Position numbers and translations under genes: made by a program. Below the pieces are notes generated by a model. That model was not told the DNA's origin. It did no database searches and saw only the letters and a program-made list of their open reading frames with translations. A stretch of 13,766 nucleotides of DNA, taken from the NCBI GenBank assembly GCA_934668605.1, contig CAKUNY010000044.1, positions 1 through 13,766 on the forward strand, given 5' to 3'. This stretch comes from an uncultured Oscillospiraceae bacterium (GTDB taxonomy: Bacteria > Bacillota > Clostridia > Oscillospirales > Oscillospiraceae). Positions 1 through 8,064 of this stretch are shown in pieces; positions within the stretch are counted from its first letter, which is position 1; the number at the start of each line of letters is the position of its first letter.

Positions 1-58
1 GCTTTTTATCGCCCCGGTCGTGTACGCCATGATGTTCCTTGCGGAGGCGATTGTATGA
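1..58 (+). CDS. cdsA: Phosphatidate cytidylyltransferase, C-terminal tail (partial)
   Basis: Only the last 18 complete codons are present, read in the frame ending at the TGA of 56-58. They give the hydrophobic tail LFIAPVVYAMMFLAEAIV. CdsA proteins usually end in a membrane helix containing an APVVY-like stretch. cdsA also commonly lies directly before dxr in Firmicutes; it makes CDP-diacylglycerol for phospholipid synthesis. The stop overlaps the dxr start in an ATGA arrangement, so the two genes are probably translationally coupled. The identification rests on this short tail plus gene order, so another membrane protein cannot be fully excluded. Confidence 0.7.
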   Translation, partial: LFIAPVVYAMMFLAEAIV

Positions 59-1203
59 GCAGCTGTATTTCGATTTTAGGCTCGACGGGCTCCATCGGCC
101 GGCAGACGCTGGATGTCGTCGACAAGCTCGGTCTGCGCGTGGCCGCTTTGACGGCGAACCGGGACGTGGACCGGCTTGAGGCGCAGTGCCGCAAATACCG
201 CCCGAAGCTTGCCGCAATGATGGACGAAGCGGCTTACAAGGAATTAAAGGCGCGTCTTTCGGATATGAATATAACAGTCGTGCTGGGGCTCGAGGGGCTC
301 ATCACGGCGGCGAGCCTCCCAGAGGCGGATACGGTCGTCACAGCAGTCTCCGGCATGGTCGGACTCAAGCCCACACTCGCTGCCATCCGGGAGCATAAGC
401 GCATCGCGCTTGCCAACAAGGAAACACTCGTGTGCGCGGGCGAACTTGTGATGGAGCAGGCGAAAACATACGGCGCGGAGATCATCCCCGTCGACTCTGA
501 GCACTCGGCCATTTTCCAGTGTCTGATGGGAAACCATGACAAAAAGCAGATCAAGCGTCTGATCCTGACCTGTTCCGGAGGCCCCTTCTACGGGCTTTCC
601 CGCAAAGAGCTGGCCGGAAAGAAAAAAGGCGACGCGCTGCGCCACCCGAACTGGAAAATGGGCGCAAAAATCACCATCGACTGCGCGACGCTCATGAATA
701 AGGGGCTTGAGATCATCGAGGCCATGCGGCTGTATGAGCTTCCCCTGGAGAAGGTCACGGCGATGATCCACCGGCAGTCGATCGTTCACTCGATGGTCGA
801 ATTCACCGACGGCGCTGTTATGGCGCAGCTCGGCGCGCCCGATATGCGCATTCCCATCTCGCTTGCGATGACCTATCCCGAGCGGAAGCAAACCCCCGCG
901 CCCGCGCTCGATCTTCTGTCCTGCCCGCCGCTGACGTTTGCGGAAATCGACGAAAAGAGCTTCGACTGCTTCCGCCTTGCCAAAGAGGCGGCCAGACGCG
1001 GCGGCACGGTCTGCGCGGCCATGAACGCGGCGAACGAAGAGGCGGTCGCGCTCTATTTGCAGGATAAAATCGGCTTTTATGACATTTCGGAGCTGGTTGC
1101 GCGCGCGATGGAGCTTCCGTCTGTAGAACGCCCCAGGCTGCGCGATATCCTGAACGCCGATAAGGCTGCGCGCGAGCTCGTCCGGAGCCGCTTTCCCCGG
1201 TAA
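55..1203 (+). CDS. dxr: 1-deoxy-D-xylulose 5-phosphate reductoisomerase
   Basis: DXR (IspC) converts 1-deoxy-D-xylulose 5-phosphate to 2-C-methyl-D-erythritol 4-phosphate with NADPH and a divalent metal. This is the first committed step of the MEP isoprenoid pathway, in the cytoplasm. The 382-residue product has the normal family length. The N-terminal NADPH-binding loop GSTGSIG is at residues 9-15. The LANKETLV segment is around 119-126. The metal ligands fit D147 and E149 in PVDSEHSAIF and E219 in NKGLEIIEA. The substrate-loop region MIHRQSIVHSMVEF follows. The ATG overlaps the upstream stop (ATGA), and the frame is intact. Its partner ispG lies two genes downstream, so two MEP enzymes share this transcription unit. 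The enzyme is the fosmidomycin target in organisms that use this pathway. Confidence 0.97.
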   Translation: MSSCISILGSTGSIGRQTLDVVDKLGLRVAALTANRDVDRLEAQCRKYRPKLAAMMDEAAYKELKARLSDMNITVVLGLEGLITAASLPEADTVVTAVSGMVGLKPTLAAIREHKRIALANKETLVCAGELVMEQAKTYGAEIIPVDSEHSAIFQCLMGNHDKKQIKRLILTCSGGPFYGLSRKELAGKKKGDALRHPNWKMGAKITIDCATLMNKGLEIIEAMRLYELPLEKVTAMIHRQSIVHSMVEFTDGAVMAQLGAPDMRIPISLAMTYPERKQTPAPALDLLSCPPLTFAEIDEKSFDCFRLAKEAARRGGTVCAAMNAANEEAVALYLQDKIGFYDISELVARAMELPSVERPRLRDILNADKAARELVRSRFPR

Positions 1204-1232
1204 TTTCGCATTTTTTATCATCAGGTGATGCT

Positions 1233-2288
1233 ATGTATATTTTACTCGCAATTTTGATGTTCGGCTTTCTGATCTTCATCCACGAGCTGGGGCACTTTTT
1301 GTCTGCGAAGCTTCTTGACGTACAGGTCAACGAATTTGCCGTCTGCATGGGTCCCGTGCTTTGGCAGAAGAAAAAGGGCGAAACGACCTATTCTCTGCGC
1401 GCGATTCCCATCGGCGGCTTCTGCGCGATGGAGGGGGAGGACGAAGAATCCGACAATCCGAGAGCGTTCCCGCAGAAAAGCTGGTGGCGGCGGCTGATCA
1501 TCCTCGCTGCCGGGTCGTTCATGAACTTTCTCGCGGGCTTTCTCGCGATCGTCCTTCTTTACACCGGCGCCAGCTCCTACTCCGCTCCCATCGTCACAGG
1601 CTTTTTTGAAGGCTGCCCGCTGGAGTCCTCCGACGGCTTACAGCAGGGCGACGAGCTCTACAAGATCGACGGCCGGCGCGTCTATCTCTACTCGGACGTG
1701 GGGATGCTTCTGTCCCGGAACAAAACGGGCGTGTACGATGTCGTCGTCAAGCGAGGCGGCGATCTCATCGAGCTCACGGACTTTGAAATGAAGCCGCAGC
1801 TTTATACGGTGGGCGGCCAGCAGGAGTATAAATACGGGCTGTATTTTGGAACCGTTCCGGGTGGATTTTCCAATTGCCTCAAATACAGCTGGTACACGGC
1901 AATGGATTTCGCGCGGCTGGTCTGGATGAGCCTGGAGGATTTGGTGTCCGGGCTCGTGTCGGTCAGCGATATGTCAGGCCCCGTCGGCATTGTCTCGACG
2001 ATCTCCGAGGTCGGCACGCAGTCGGCCACCGTGCGCGACGGGCTTCAGAATGTCGCCTATCTCGGCGCGTTTATCGCCATCAACCTCGCCGTCATGAACA
2101 TGCTGCCGCTTCCCGCGCTCGACGGCGGGCGCATCTTTTTGCTGCTCGTCAATTCTCTTTTTACCGCCATTACAAAAAAGAAAATCCCCGCCAAATACGA
2201 AGCCTTTGTTCACGCCGCCGGTATGGTGCTGCTGCTGGGCTTCATGGCGTTTGTAACCTTCAAGGACATCTGGAAGCTATTCACATAG
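1233..2288 (+). CDS. rseP: Site-2 membrane metalloprotease RseP/RasP
   Basis: This is an intramembrane zinc metalloprotease of the S2P family (M50B). Members cut transmembrane segments of anti-sigma factors and clear remnant signal peptides. The 351-residue protein starts with a membrane helix carrying HELGH (H17, E18, H21), the HExxH zinc site. A PDZ domain lies at about 115-190. The third zinc ligand is in NMLPLPALDGGR (N289 to about 300, D297), the family's NxxPxPxLDGG motif. A final hydrophobic segment is near 327-345. The start at 1233 has AGGTGA about 5 bases upstream; an ATG at 1228 is in another frame. The gap after dxr is only 29 bases, and the cdsA-dxr-rseP order is conserved in Firmicutes. 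No substrate, such as an anti-sigma factor, is visible in the window. Confidence 0.96.
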   Translation: MYILLAILMFGFLIFIHELGHFLSAKLLDVQVNEFAVCMGPVLWQKKKGETTYSLRAIPIGGFCAMEGEDEESDNPRAFPQKSWWRRLIILAAGSFMNFLAGFLAIVLLYTGASSYSAPIVTGFFEGCPLESSDGLQQGDELYKIDGRRVYLYSDVGMLLSRNKTGVYDVVVKRGGDLIELTDFEMKPQLYTVGGQQEYKYGLYFGTVPGGFSNCLKYSWYTAMDFARLVWMSLEDLVSGLVSVSDMSGPVGIVSTISEVGTQSATVRDGLQNVAYLGAFIAINLAVMNMLPLPALDGGRIFLLLVNSLFTAITKKKIPAKYEAFVHAAGMVLLLGFMAFVTFKDIWKLFT

Positions 2289-2301
2289 AGGTGGAATCCC
2301 A

Positions 2302-3339
2302 ATGACAAAACAAATTACCGTCGGCAGCGTCAAAATCGGAGGCGGCGCGCCCGTTTCCATCCAGTCGATGCTGAACACAAAGACGACCGACGTCGAGGGC
2401 TCTTTGCGGCAGATCCGGGAACTCGCGGCGGCAGGCTGCGAAATCGCGCGGCTGGCCGTTCCCGATATGCAGGCGGCGGAACGCTTCGGCAAGATCTGCG
2501 AGGCCTCTCCCCTTCCCTTAGTTGCAGACATTCACTTTGACTACCGGCTCGCCATCCGAGCGGCGGAAAACGGCGCTTCCAAAATCCGCATCAACCCCGG
2601 AAACATCGGGGGAGAAGACCGGGTAAAGGCCGTCGCCGACTGCTGCAAGGCGCACCATATTCCGATCCGCATCGGCGTAAACGGTGGGAGCTTAGAGAAA
2701 GACCTTTTGGAAAAGTACGGCCATCCCACGCCGGAGGCCTTGGTCGAAAGCGCGTTTTCGCACATCCGGCTGCTTGAAAAATTCGGCTTTGACGATATCT
2801 GCGTGTCGATGAAGTCAAGCTCGGTGCCGCTTATGATGAAGGCCTACCAGCTCTTTTCCGCGCAGTCCGATTACCCGCTGCATGTCGGCGTAACCGAGAC
2901 GGGAACGGAGCATATGGGCGTCATCAAGTCGGCGATGGGCATTGGAGGCCTGCTTTGTCAGGGAATCGGCGACACGATCCGTGTCTCCCTGACGGCTGAC
3001 CCCGTGCGTGAGGTCTATGCCGCGCGCGACATCCTCAAAGCTGCCGGGCTTCGCCATGACGGGGTCAACATCGTTGCCTGCCCGACCTGCGGGCGGACGA
3101 GAATCGACCTCATTGGACTTGCAAACCGCGTGGAGCAGGCGCTGGAAACCTGCAAAAAGCCCATCACTGTCGCGGTCATGGGCTGCGTTGTCAACGGCCC
3201 CGGCGAGGCGCGCGAGGCGGACGTCGGCATTGCGGGCGGCGACGGCGTCGGCATGCTCTTCGCCAAGGGTCAGATGCTTAAAAAGCTTCCCTACGACGAG
3301 CTTCTGCCCGCGCTTCTTTCCTACATCGATACGCTGTAA
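2302..3339 (+). CDS. ispG: 4-hydroxy-3-methylbut-2-en-1-yl diphosphate synthase (IspG/GcpE)
   Basis: IspG is a 4Fe-4S enzyme. It reductively opens the cyclic diphosphate MEcPP to HMBPP, the penultimate step of the MEP pathway. The 345-residue protein is typical of the short two-domain bacterial form. The N-terminal barrel includes the VSIQSMLNTKTTDV segment and ADIHFDYRLA. The cluster ligands are visible as C260 and C263 (CPTCGRT), C295 (MGCVVNGPGEA) and E302, matching the three-Cys-one-Glu site known for the family. An AGGTGG ribosome-binding site precedes the ATG. The gene follows rseP by 13 bases and is probably co-transcribed with it. The stop is followed by a 191-base gap with a REPIN-like repeat and no ordinary terminator, so read-through into polC is possible. 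Confidence 0.97.
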   Translation: MTKQITVGSVKIGGGAPVSIQSMLNTKTTDVEGSLRQIRELAAAGCEIARLAVPDMQAAERFGKICEASPLPLVADIHFDYRLAIRAAENGASKIRINPGNIGGEDRVKAVADCCKAHHIPIRIGVNGGSLEKDLLEKYGHPTPEALVESAFSHIRLLEKFGFDDICVSMKSSSVPLMMKAYQLFSAQSDYPLHVGVTETGTEHMGVIKSAMGIGGLLCQGIGDTIRVSLTADPVREVYAARDILKAAGLRHDGVNIVACPTCGRTRIDLIGLANRVEQALETCKKPITVAVMGCVVNGPGEAREADVGIAGGDGVGMLFAKGQMLKKLPYDELLPALLSYIDTL

Positions 3340-3386
3340 CCGCATTTCATACACGTCATATCTTTCCGGGATTCCTGCAATCAACG

Positions 3387-3492
3387 CGTAGGGGGCGATG
3401 CCCACATCGCCCCAAGGGAAGTTACGAATTTGCCGGAGATTCCCGTTAAATCGGTTTGTAACGCCGGGTCGATGTGGGCATCGACCCCTACG
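3387..3492. repeat. REPIN-like double-hairpin repeat, copy 1
   Basis: The 106-bp element runs from CGTAG to CTACG between ispG and polC. The left arm pairs GGGGCGATG (3392-3400) with CATCGCCCC (3405-3413) around a CCCA loop. The right arm pairs GGGTCGATG (3466-3474) with CATCGACCC (3479-3487) around TGGG. On the strand where each arm is read inward, GTAG directly precedes the stem (3388-3391, and 3491-3488 on the minus strand). GTAG plus a palindrome, in inverted pairs, is the described layout of REP doublets mobilised by RAYT transposases. The core also has weak mirror symmetry (GTTACGAA near the left arm, TTTGTAAC near the right). A second copy is at 7902-8008. No transposase is present, so mobility is inferred. 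Confidence 0.85.
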
Positions 3493-3530
3493 TCTCTATT
3501 TAGGATATACTACATATTTGAGGAACCACC

Positions 3531-6500
3531 ATGCAGAACCTTCCGTTTGACCATTTATTCTGCAATTTCATACCGGGAGAGCCCCTTTCCGAGAAGCTCG
3601 ACACGCTTGTGATCGAGCACGCCGAGCTTTCGCGTGAAGAGCGCACCTTGAGGCTCTGGCTGTTCAGCGAAACGTATCTCACGCAAAAAGACGAGGCCGC
3701 GCTGAAAGAGGGCTTGCAGGCGCAGTATGGCCTGCGGCGTGTGGAGCTGAACCTTCGCTTTCCGGAATCGCTTTTGCCCGGCATGGACTTTCGCGACCTC
3801 GCGCAGGTCTTTATCAAGGCCTATTCTCCCGCAGCCGGAAGTCTTGCCGGGGCGAAATATGAGCTGTTAGATAACAAGCTCACCATCCATCTGCCCGCGA
3901 ACGGCAAGGCGGATCTGGAGCCGCACATTCCCAAGGCGCAGAACTTTCTCAAATCGCGCTTCGGCGTTGCGCCGGAGATCGAAATTACGGCGCACAGCGC
4001 ATTGGAAGGCCGGGCGCTTTTCGACGAGACGGCCAGAATCCGCCGCGAGGCGATGGCGCAGGCTCCCGCCGTGCAGGTAAAGGAGGCGGCAAAGAAATCG
4101 TCCCCGTCTTCTTCCTCCGCGCAACCCTCCGGCGACATGATCTTCGGCCGCCCGTTCGGCGGCGAGGTCGTGAAGATGAAAGACCTGAACCTGGATATGT
4201 ACCGCGTGGTCGTGGCGGGCAAGGTCTTCGCCGTCAACCACAAGGAGCTCAAAAAGCGCAACGCGTGGGTCGTGAGCTTCGATGTGACCGATTACACCAG
4301 CTCCGTGCGCATCAACCAGTTCATGGAGAACGACAAGGCCAAGCCGATTCTGAGCGGCATTTCCCCTGGCATGTGGGTAAAAATTCAGGGCAAAATGACC
4401 TTCGACCGGTACGACAACGAGATGGTCATGCAGCCGAACGCGATCGTAAAGCTGCAAGCGCCCGTGCGGATGGACACGGCTCCGGAAAAGCGCGTGGAGC
4501 TGCATCTTCACACCAACATGTCCTCGATGGACGCTTTAACCTCCGTCTTTCCCAAGGCGGGCGCCGACCGCAACGTCATCAAGCGCGCTGAGAGCTGGGG
4601 GCACAAGGCCATCGCCATTACCGACCACGGCGGCGCGCAGTCGTTCCCGAACGCGATGCACTCGGCCAAGAATATCAAGATTCTCTACGGCTGCGAGGGC
4701 TACTATGTAAACGACGTGGACGACCGCATCGCCGTCCACGGAAGCCTGGACGCGAGCTTCGACGACGAATACGTCGCCTTTGACCTGGAAACAACGGGTC
4801 TATCGTCTCAGCACGATACGATCATCGAGATCGGCGCGGCCATCATGAAGCGCGATCAGGTACTTGACACCTTCCAGACCTTTGTCACGCCCGGGCGCAG
4901 GCTTCTTCCCAAGATCATCGAGCTCACGGGCATTACCGACCAGATGCTGGAGGGTGCGCCCACGATCGAGGAAATCCTTCCGAAATTTCTGGACTTCGTG
5001 GGAGGCCGTCCCCTTTGCGCGCACAACGCGGACTTTGATATTGGCTTCGTGACTGCCGCGTGCGAACGGCTCAATATCCCCTTCCAGCCGACCTATGTTG
5101 ATACCCTGATCTTGGCGCAGAATCTGATGCCCGACCTCGGAAAATACAAGCTGAACATTGTAGCCGACGCGCTGAGCCTGCCGGAGTTCAACCACCACCG
5201 CGCATCCGACGACGCGATCACCTGCGGCTATCTTATGATGCGGTTCTGGAAGATGTTAGACGAGCAGGGCGTGCATACGCTCAGCGCCGTGAATCCCAGA
5301 ATGGCGGAGCTTCGCGCGGGCGGCCGGATTTTTGACCGGCGTGCAAAGCACATCATCGTGCTCGCCAAAAACTCGATTGGCCTTCGAAACCTCTACCGCC
5401 TCATCTCCTACGGAAACCTCAAGTATTTTAAGCGCGTGCCGATCATGCCGAAGTCGGAGCTTCTCAGGTGGCGCGAGGGGCTCATCATCGGCTCTGCCTG
5501 CGAGGCGGGCGAGCTGTTCCAGGCCGTCGTCAATCACAAGAGCTGGGCAGAGCTCAAGCGCATCGCGGAATTTTATGATTACCTGGAGATTCAGCCCATC
5601 TGCAACAACCGCTTTATGCTGGAAAAGGGCATGGCGGAGGACGAAGAGGAGCTGCGGAGCTTCAACCGCACGATCGTGAAATTGGGCGACGAGCTCAAAA
5701 AGCCCGTCGTCGCAACCGGAGACGTGCACTTTCTCGACCCCGAGGACGAAATTTACCGGCACATTCTGCTTGCCACCAAGCAGATGCCCGATGCGGACAA
5801 GCCGCTTCCCATCTACTTTAAAACGACCGACGAGATGCTCGAGGAATTTTCCTACCTGGGCGCGGAAAAGGCCTACGAGGTCGTCGTCAAAAACACGAAC
5901 ATGATTGCCGACTGGTGCGAAACCGTTCGCCCGGTGCCGCATAATCTGTTTGCGCCGAAGATCGAAAATTCCGTTGAAGACCTCAAGGCGCTTGTCTACG
6001 GAAAGCTCCACCGGCTCTACGGCGAGAATCCGCCAGAGCTCATCCAAAAGCGCGTGGACACCGAGATGCACGACATCATCTCGTGTCACTACGACGTCAT
6101 TTACATGTCGGCGCAAAAATTAGTGCAGAACTCGCTTGAGCACGGGTATCTGGTCGGCTCGCGAGGCTCGGTCGGCTCGTCGATCGTCGCTTTTATGTCG
6201 GGCATTACGGAGGTCAACTCCTTCCCACCGCATTATCGGTGCCCCAAGTGCCAGTTTACGACCTTCGAGGTGCCGGACGACTGCGCCTGCGGCGCGGATT
6301 TACCGGACGCAGTCTGCCCCAAGTGCGGCGCGCAGCTGGACAAGGATGGCTTTAACATCCCGTTTGAAACGTTCCTCGGCTTCGGCGGCGACAAGGTTCC
6401 CGATATCGACCTCAACTTCTCGGGCGAGTATCAGGCAAGAGCCCACGCCTACTGCGTCGAAATGTTCGGCTCCGACCACGTCTTCCGCGCCGGAACCATC

Positions 6501-7826
6501 GGCACGGTCGCGGAGAAAACGGCCTACGGTTATGTGAAAAAATACCTCTCCGAGCGCGAGATGACCGTCAGCAAGGCCGAGGAAAACCGGCTCGCGTCCG
6601 GCTGCGTCGACGTTAAGCGCACAACCGGCCAGCATCCGGGCGGCCTGGTCGTTATCCCGCAGGAAAACGAGATCTGGGACTTCTGCCCCGTGCAGCACCC
6701 GGCGGATGATAAGGATTCCGAATGGATCACGACACACTTTGAATACCACTCGATGGAGGAAAACCTCTTAAAGCTCGACATGCTGGGTCACGATGACCCG
6801 ACGATGATCCGGATGCTGGAAGACCTAACCGGCGTAGACGCGCAGAAAATTCCGCTGGACGATAAGGACACGATGTCCATTTTCACATCCAGTAAAGTCC
6901 TCGGCTTTGAAAACGACCCGATCTTAGGCCCCGTCGGCTCCTGCGCGATCCCCGAGTTCGGCACGGGCTTCACGCGCGGCATGCTCCAGGAGACGCAGCC
7001 GACAAAATTCGACACGCTCATTCGCCTCTCGGGCTTCTCGCATGGCACGGACGTGTGGCTCGGCAACGCGCGCGATTTGATCTTGTCCAAGACCGCCTCC
7101 GTCAACGACGCCATCGGCTGCCGCGACGATATCATGCTGTACTTAATCAAATGCGGCATGCCCGAAAAGCGCTCGTTCAAGATCATGGAGGCCGTCCGAA
7201 AGGGCAGAGGCCTTCCCGAGGGCGCGGAGGACGAGATGAAGGCCGCGGGCGTTCCGGAGTGGTACATCGGCTCGTGCAAGAAGATCAAATACCTCTTCCC
7301 GAAGGCGCACGCAACGGCTTACGTTATGATGGCCTTCCGCATCGCGTGGTTCAAGGTGCATGAGCCGCTGGCCTTTTACGCGGCATATTTCTACCGCAGG
7401 AGCCAGAAGGGCGGCTTCGACGCGGCCATGATGACGCACGGCATCGAGCTCGTCAAGCAGAAGCTACAGGAAATCGACGAAGCGGAAGACGCGACCGCGA
7501 AGGATGACGATCTGTTCACGACGCTGGAGGTCTGCTATGAGTTTTATCTGCGCGGCTTTACCTTCGCCCCCATTGATCTCTACCGCTCGCACGCAACAAG
7601 GTTTGTGATCGAAAACGGCAAGCTTCTACCGCCCTTCGTCTCCGTCTCAGGTCTTGGCGAAACGGCGGCGTGGGACATTATGGACGGGCGAGAAGGGAAG
7701 GAATTTTTGTCCATTGAAGAATTTTCCCTTGCCTGCCCGAAGGTATCCAAGACGCATATTGAAAACCTCAAGGCCGCCGGTGCGTTCGGAGATCTCCCAG
7801 AAACGAGCCAGATCACCCTATTTTAA
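3531..7826 (+). CDS. polC: DNA polymerase III alpha subunit, PolC type
   Basis: PolC is the main replicative DNA polymerase of low-GC Gram-positive bacteria, with its proofreading exonuclease built in. The protein has 1431 residues, the expected full length. An N-terminal domain (1-200) is followed by a Ser-rich linker. An OB fold spans about 222-312. The PHP domain starts at ELHLHT (about 323-328) and is split by a DEDDh exonuclease at about 412-580, with D418 and E420 (FDLETTG), HNADFD (498-503) and H556/D560 (HRASDD). Zinc-knuckle cysteines lie at 904, 907, 918, 920, 929 and 932. Polymerase acidic residues are D958 and D960 (PDIDLNFSG) and D1083 (LKLDMLGHDDPT). A helix-hairpin-helix-like VSGLGETAA lies near the C-terminus. 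GAGGAA precedes the ATG. A TATACT at 3506-3511 has no convincing -35 box, so transcription may come from ispG. A REPIN-like copy lies on each side. Confidence 0.98.
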   Translation: MQNLPFDHLFCNFIPGEPLSEKLDTLVIEHAELSREERTLRLWLFSETYLTQKDEAALKEGLQAQYGLRRVELNLRFPESLLPGMDFRDLAQVFIKAYSPAAGSLAGAKYELLDNKLTIHLPANGKADLEPHIPKAQNFLKSRFGVAPEIEITAHSALEGRALFDETARIRREAMAQAPAVQVKEAAKKSSPSSSSAQPSGDMIFGRPFGGEVVKMKDLNLDMYRVVVAGKVFAVNHKELKKRNAWVVSFDVTDYTSSVRINQFMENDKAKPILSGISPGMWVKIQGKMTFDRYDNEMVMQPNAIVKLQAPVRMDTAPEKRVELHLHTNMSSMDALTSVFPKAGADRNVIKRAESWGHKAIAITDHGGAQSFPNAMHSAKNIKILYGCEGYYVNDVDDRIAVHGSLDASFDDEYVAFDLETTGLSSQHDTIIEIGAAIMKRDQVLDTFQTFVTPGRRLLPKIIELTGITDQMLEGAPTIEEILPKFLDFVGGRPLCAHNADFDIGFVTAACERLNIPFQPTYVDTLILAQNLMPDLGKYKLNIVADALSLPEFNHHRASDDAITCGYLMMRFWKMLDEQGVHTLSAVNPRMAELRAGGRIFDRRAKHIIVLAKNSIGLRNLYRLISYGNLKYFKRVPIMPKSELLRWREGLIIGSACEAGELFQAVVNHKSWAELKRIAEFYDYLEIQPICNNRFMLEKGMAEDEEELRSFNRTIVKLGDELKKPVVATGDVHFLDPEDEIYRHILLATKQMPDADKPLPIYFKTTDEMLEEFSYLGAEKAYEVVVKNTNMIADWCETVRPVPHNLFAPKIENSVEDLKALVYGKLHRLYGENPPELIQKRVDTEMHDIISCHYDVIYMSAQKLVQNSLEHGYLVGSRGSVGSSIVAFMSGITEVNSFPPHYRCPKCQFTTFEVPDDCACGADLPDAVCPKCGAQLDKDGFNIPFETFLGFGGDKVPDIDLNFSGEYQARAHAYCVEMFGSDHVFRAGTIGTVAEKTAYGYVKKYLSEREMTVSKAEENRLASGCVDVKRTTGQHPGGLVVIPQENEIWDFCPVQHPADDKDSEWITTHFEYHSMEENLLKLDMLGHDDPTMIRMLEDLTGVDAQKIPLDDKDTMSIFTSSKVLGFENDPILGPVGSCAIPEFGTGFTRGMLQETQPTKFDTLIRLSGFSHGTDVWLGNARDLILSKTASVNDAIGCRDDIMLYLIKCGMPEKRSFKIMEAVRKGRGLPEGAEDEMKAAGVPEWYIGSCKKIKYLFPKAHATAYVMMAFRIAWFKVHEPLAFYAAYFYRRSQKGGFDAAMMTHGIELVKQKLQEIDEAEDATAKDDDLFTTLEVCYEFYLRGFTFAPIDLYRSHATRFVIENGKLLPPFVSVSGLGETAAWDIMDGREGKEFLSIEEFSLACPKVSKTHIENLKAAGAFGDLPETSQITLF

Positions 7827-7831
7827 GCGCA

Positions 7832-7864
7832 AAAAGCGCAGATGCAATTTGCATCTGCGCTTTT
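7832..7864 (+). terminator. Intrinsic terminator after polC
   Basis: GCGCAGATGCAA (7836-7847) pairs perfectly with TTGCATCTGCGC (7849-7860), giving a long stem; the innermost pairs will open to form the loop. AAAA lies before the stem and TTTT after it. It starts six bases after the polC stop, so it closes the dxr-to-polC transcription unit. The A and T tracts on both sides allow weaker action on the opposite strand, where the gene at 8065-9006 runs toward it. Confidence 0.93.
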
Positions 7865-7901
7865 GTCATGCCAGATATTCCGTAAAATTTACCCTCATAC
7901 T

Positions 7902-8008
7902 CGTAGGGGGCGATGCCCACATCGCCCCATTGGGAAGTTACGAATTCGCCGAAAATTTCCGAAAAAACGGTTCGTACCGCCGGGTCGATGTGGGCATCGA
8001 CCCCTACG
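7902..8008. repeat. REPIN-like double-hairpin repeat, copy 2
   Basis: This 107-bp copy lies in the same orientation as copy 1 (3387-3492). The left hairpin is 7907-7915/7920-7928 and the right hairpin is 7982-7990/7995-8003, with the same CCCA and TGGG loops and the same GTAG feet. Both arms are identical in sequence to those of copy 1, while the ~52-base core between them differs at many positions. It lies between the convergent polC and the 8065-9006 gene. Apart from the polC terminator and this repeat, 7827-8064 shows nothing recognisable. Confidence 0.85.
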
Positions 8009-8064
8009 CATTACCGGGAAAGTGCAGTAAAATCGTGAACGTGTGAAAATCCGTAGGTGCGTAT

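Noticed and set aside
244..1221. A 325-codon minus-strand frame opposite dxr
   Set aside because: It has no recognisable motif, and dxr on the plus strand has every family signature. Long antisense frames are common in GC-rich genes.
3506..3511. TATACT before polC as a promoter -10 box
   Set aside because: No -35 box lies at a normal distance; the closest candidate, TCGACC in the repeat arm, needs a 19-base spacer and matches poorly.
5256..6116. A 286-codon minus-strand frame inside polC
   Set aside because: It is a shadow of the PolC PHP and polymerase domains with no motif or start signal of its own.
3387..8008. The two repeats read as a CRISPR or direct-repeat array
   Set aside because: There are only two copies, 4.4 kb apart with a gene between them. 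The internal two-hairpin structure fits REP doublets instead.
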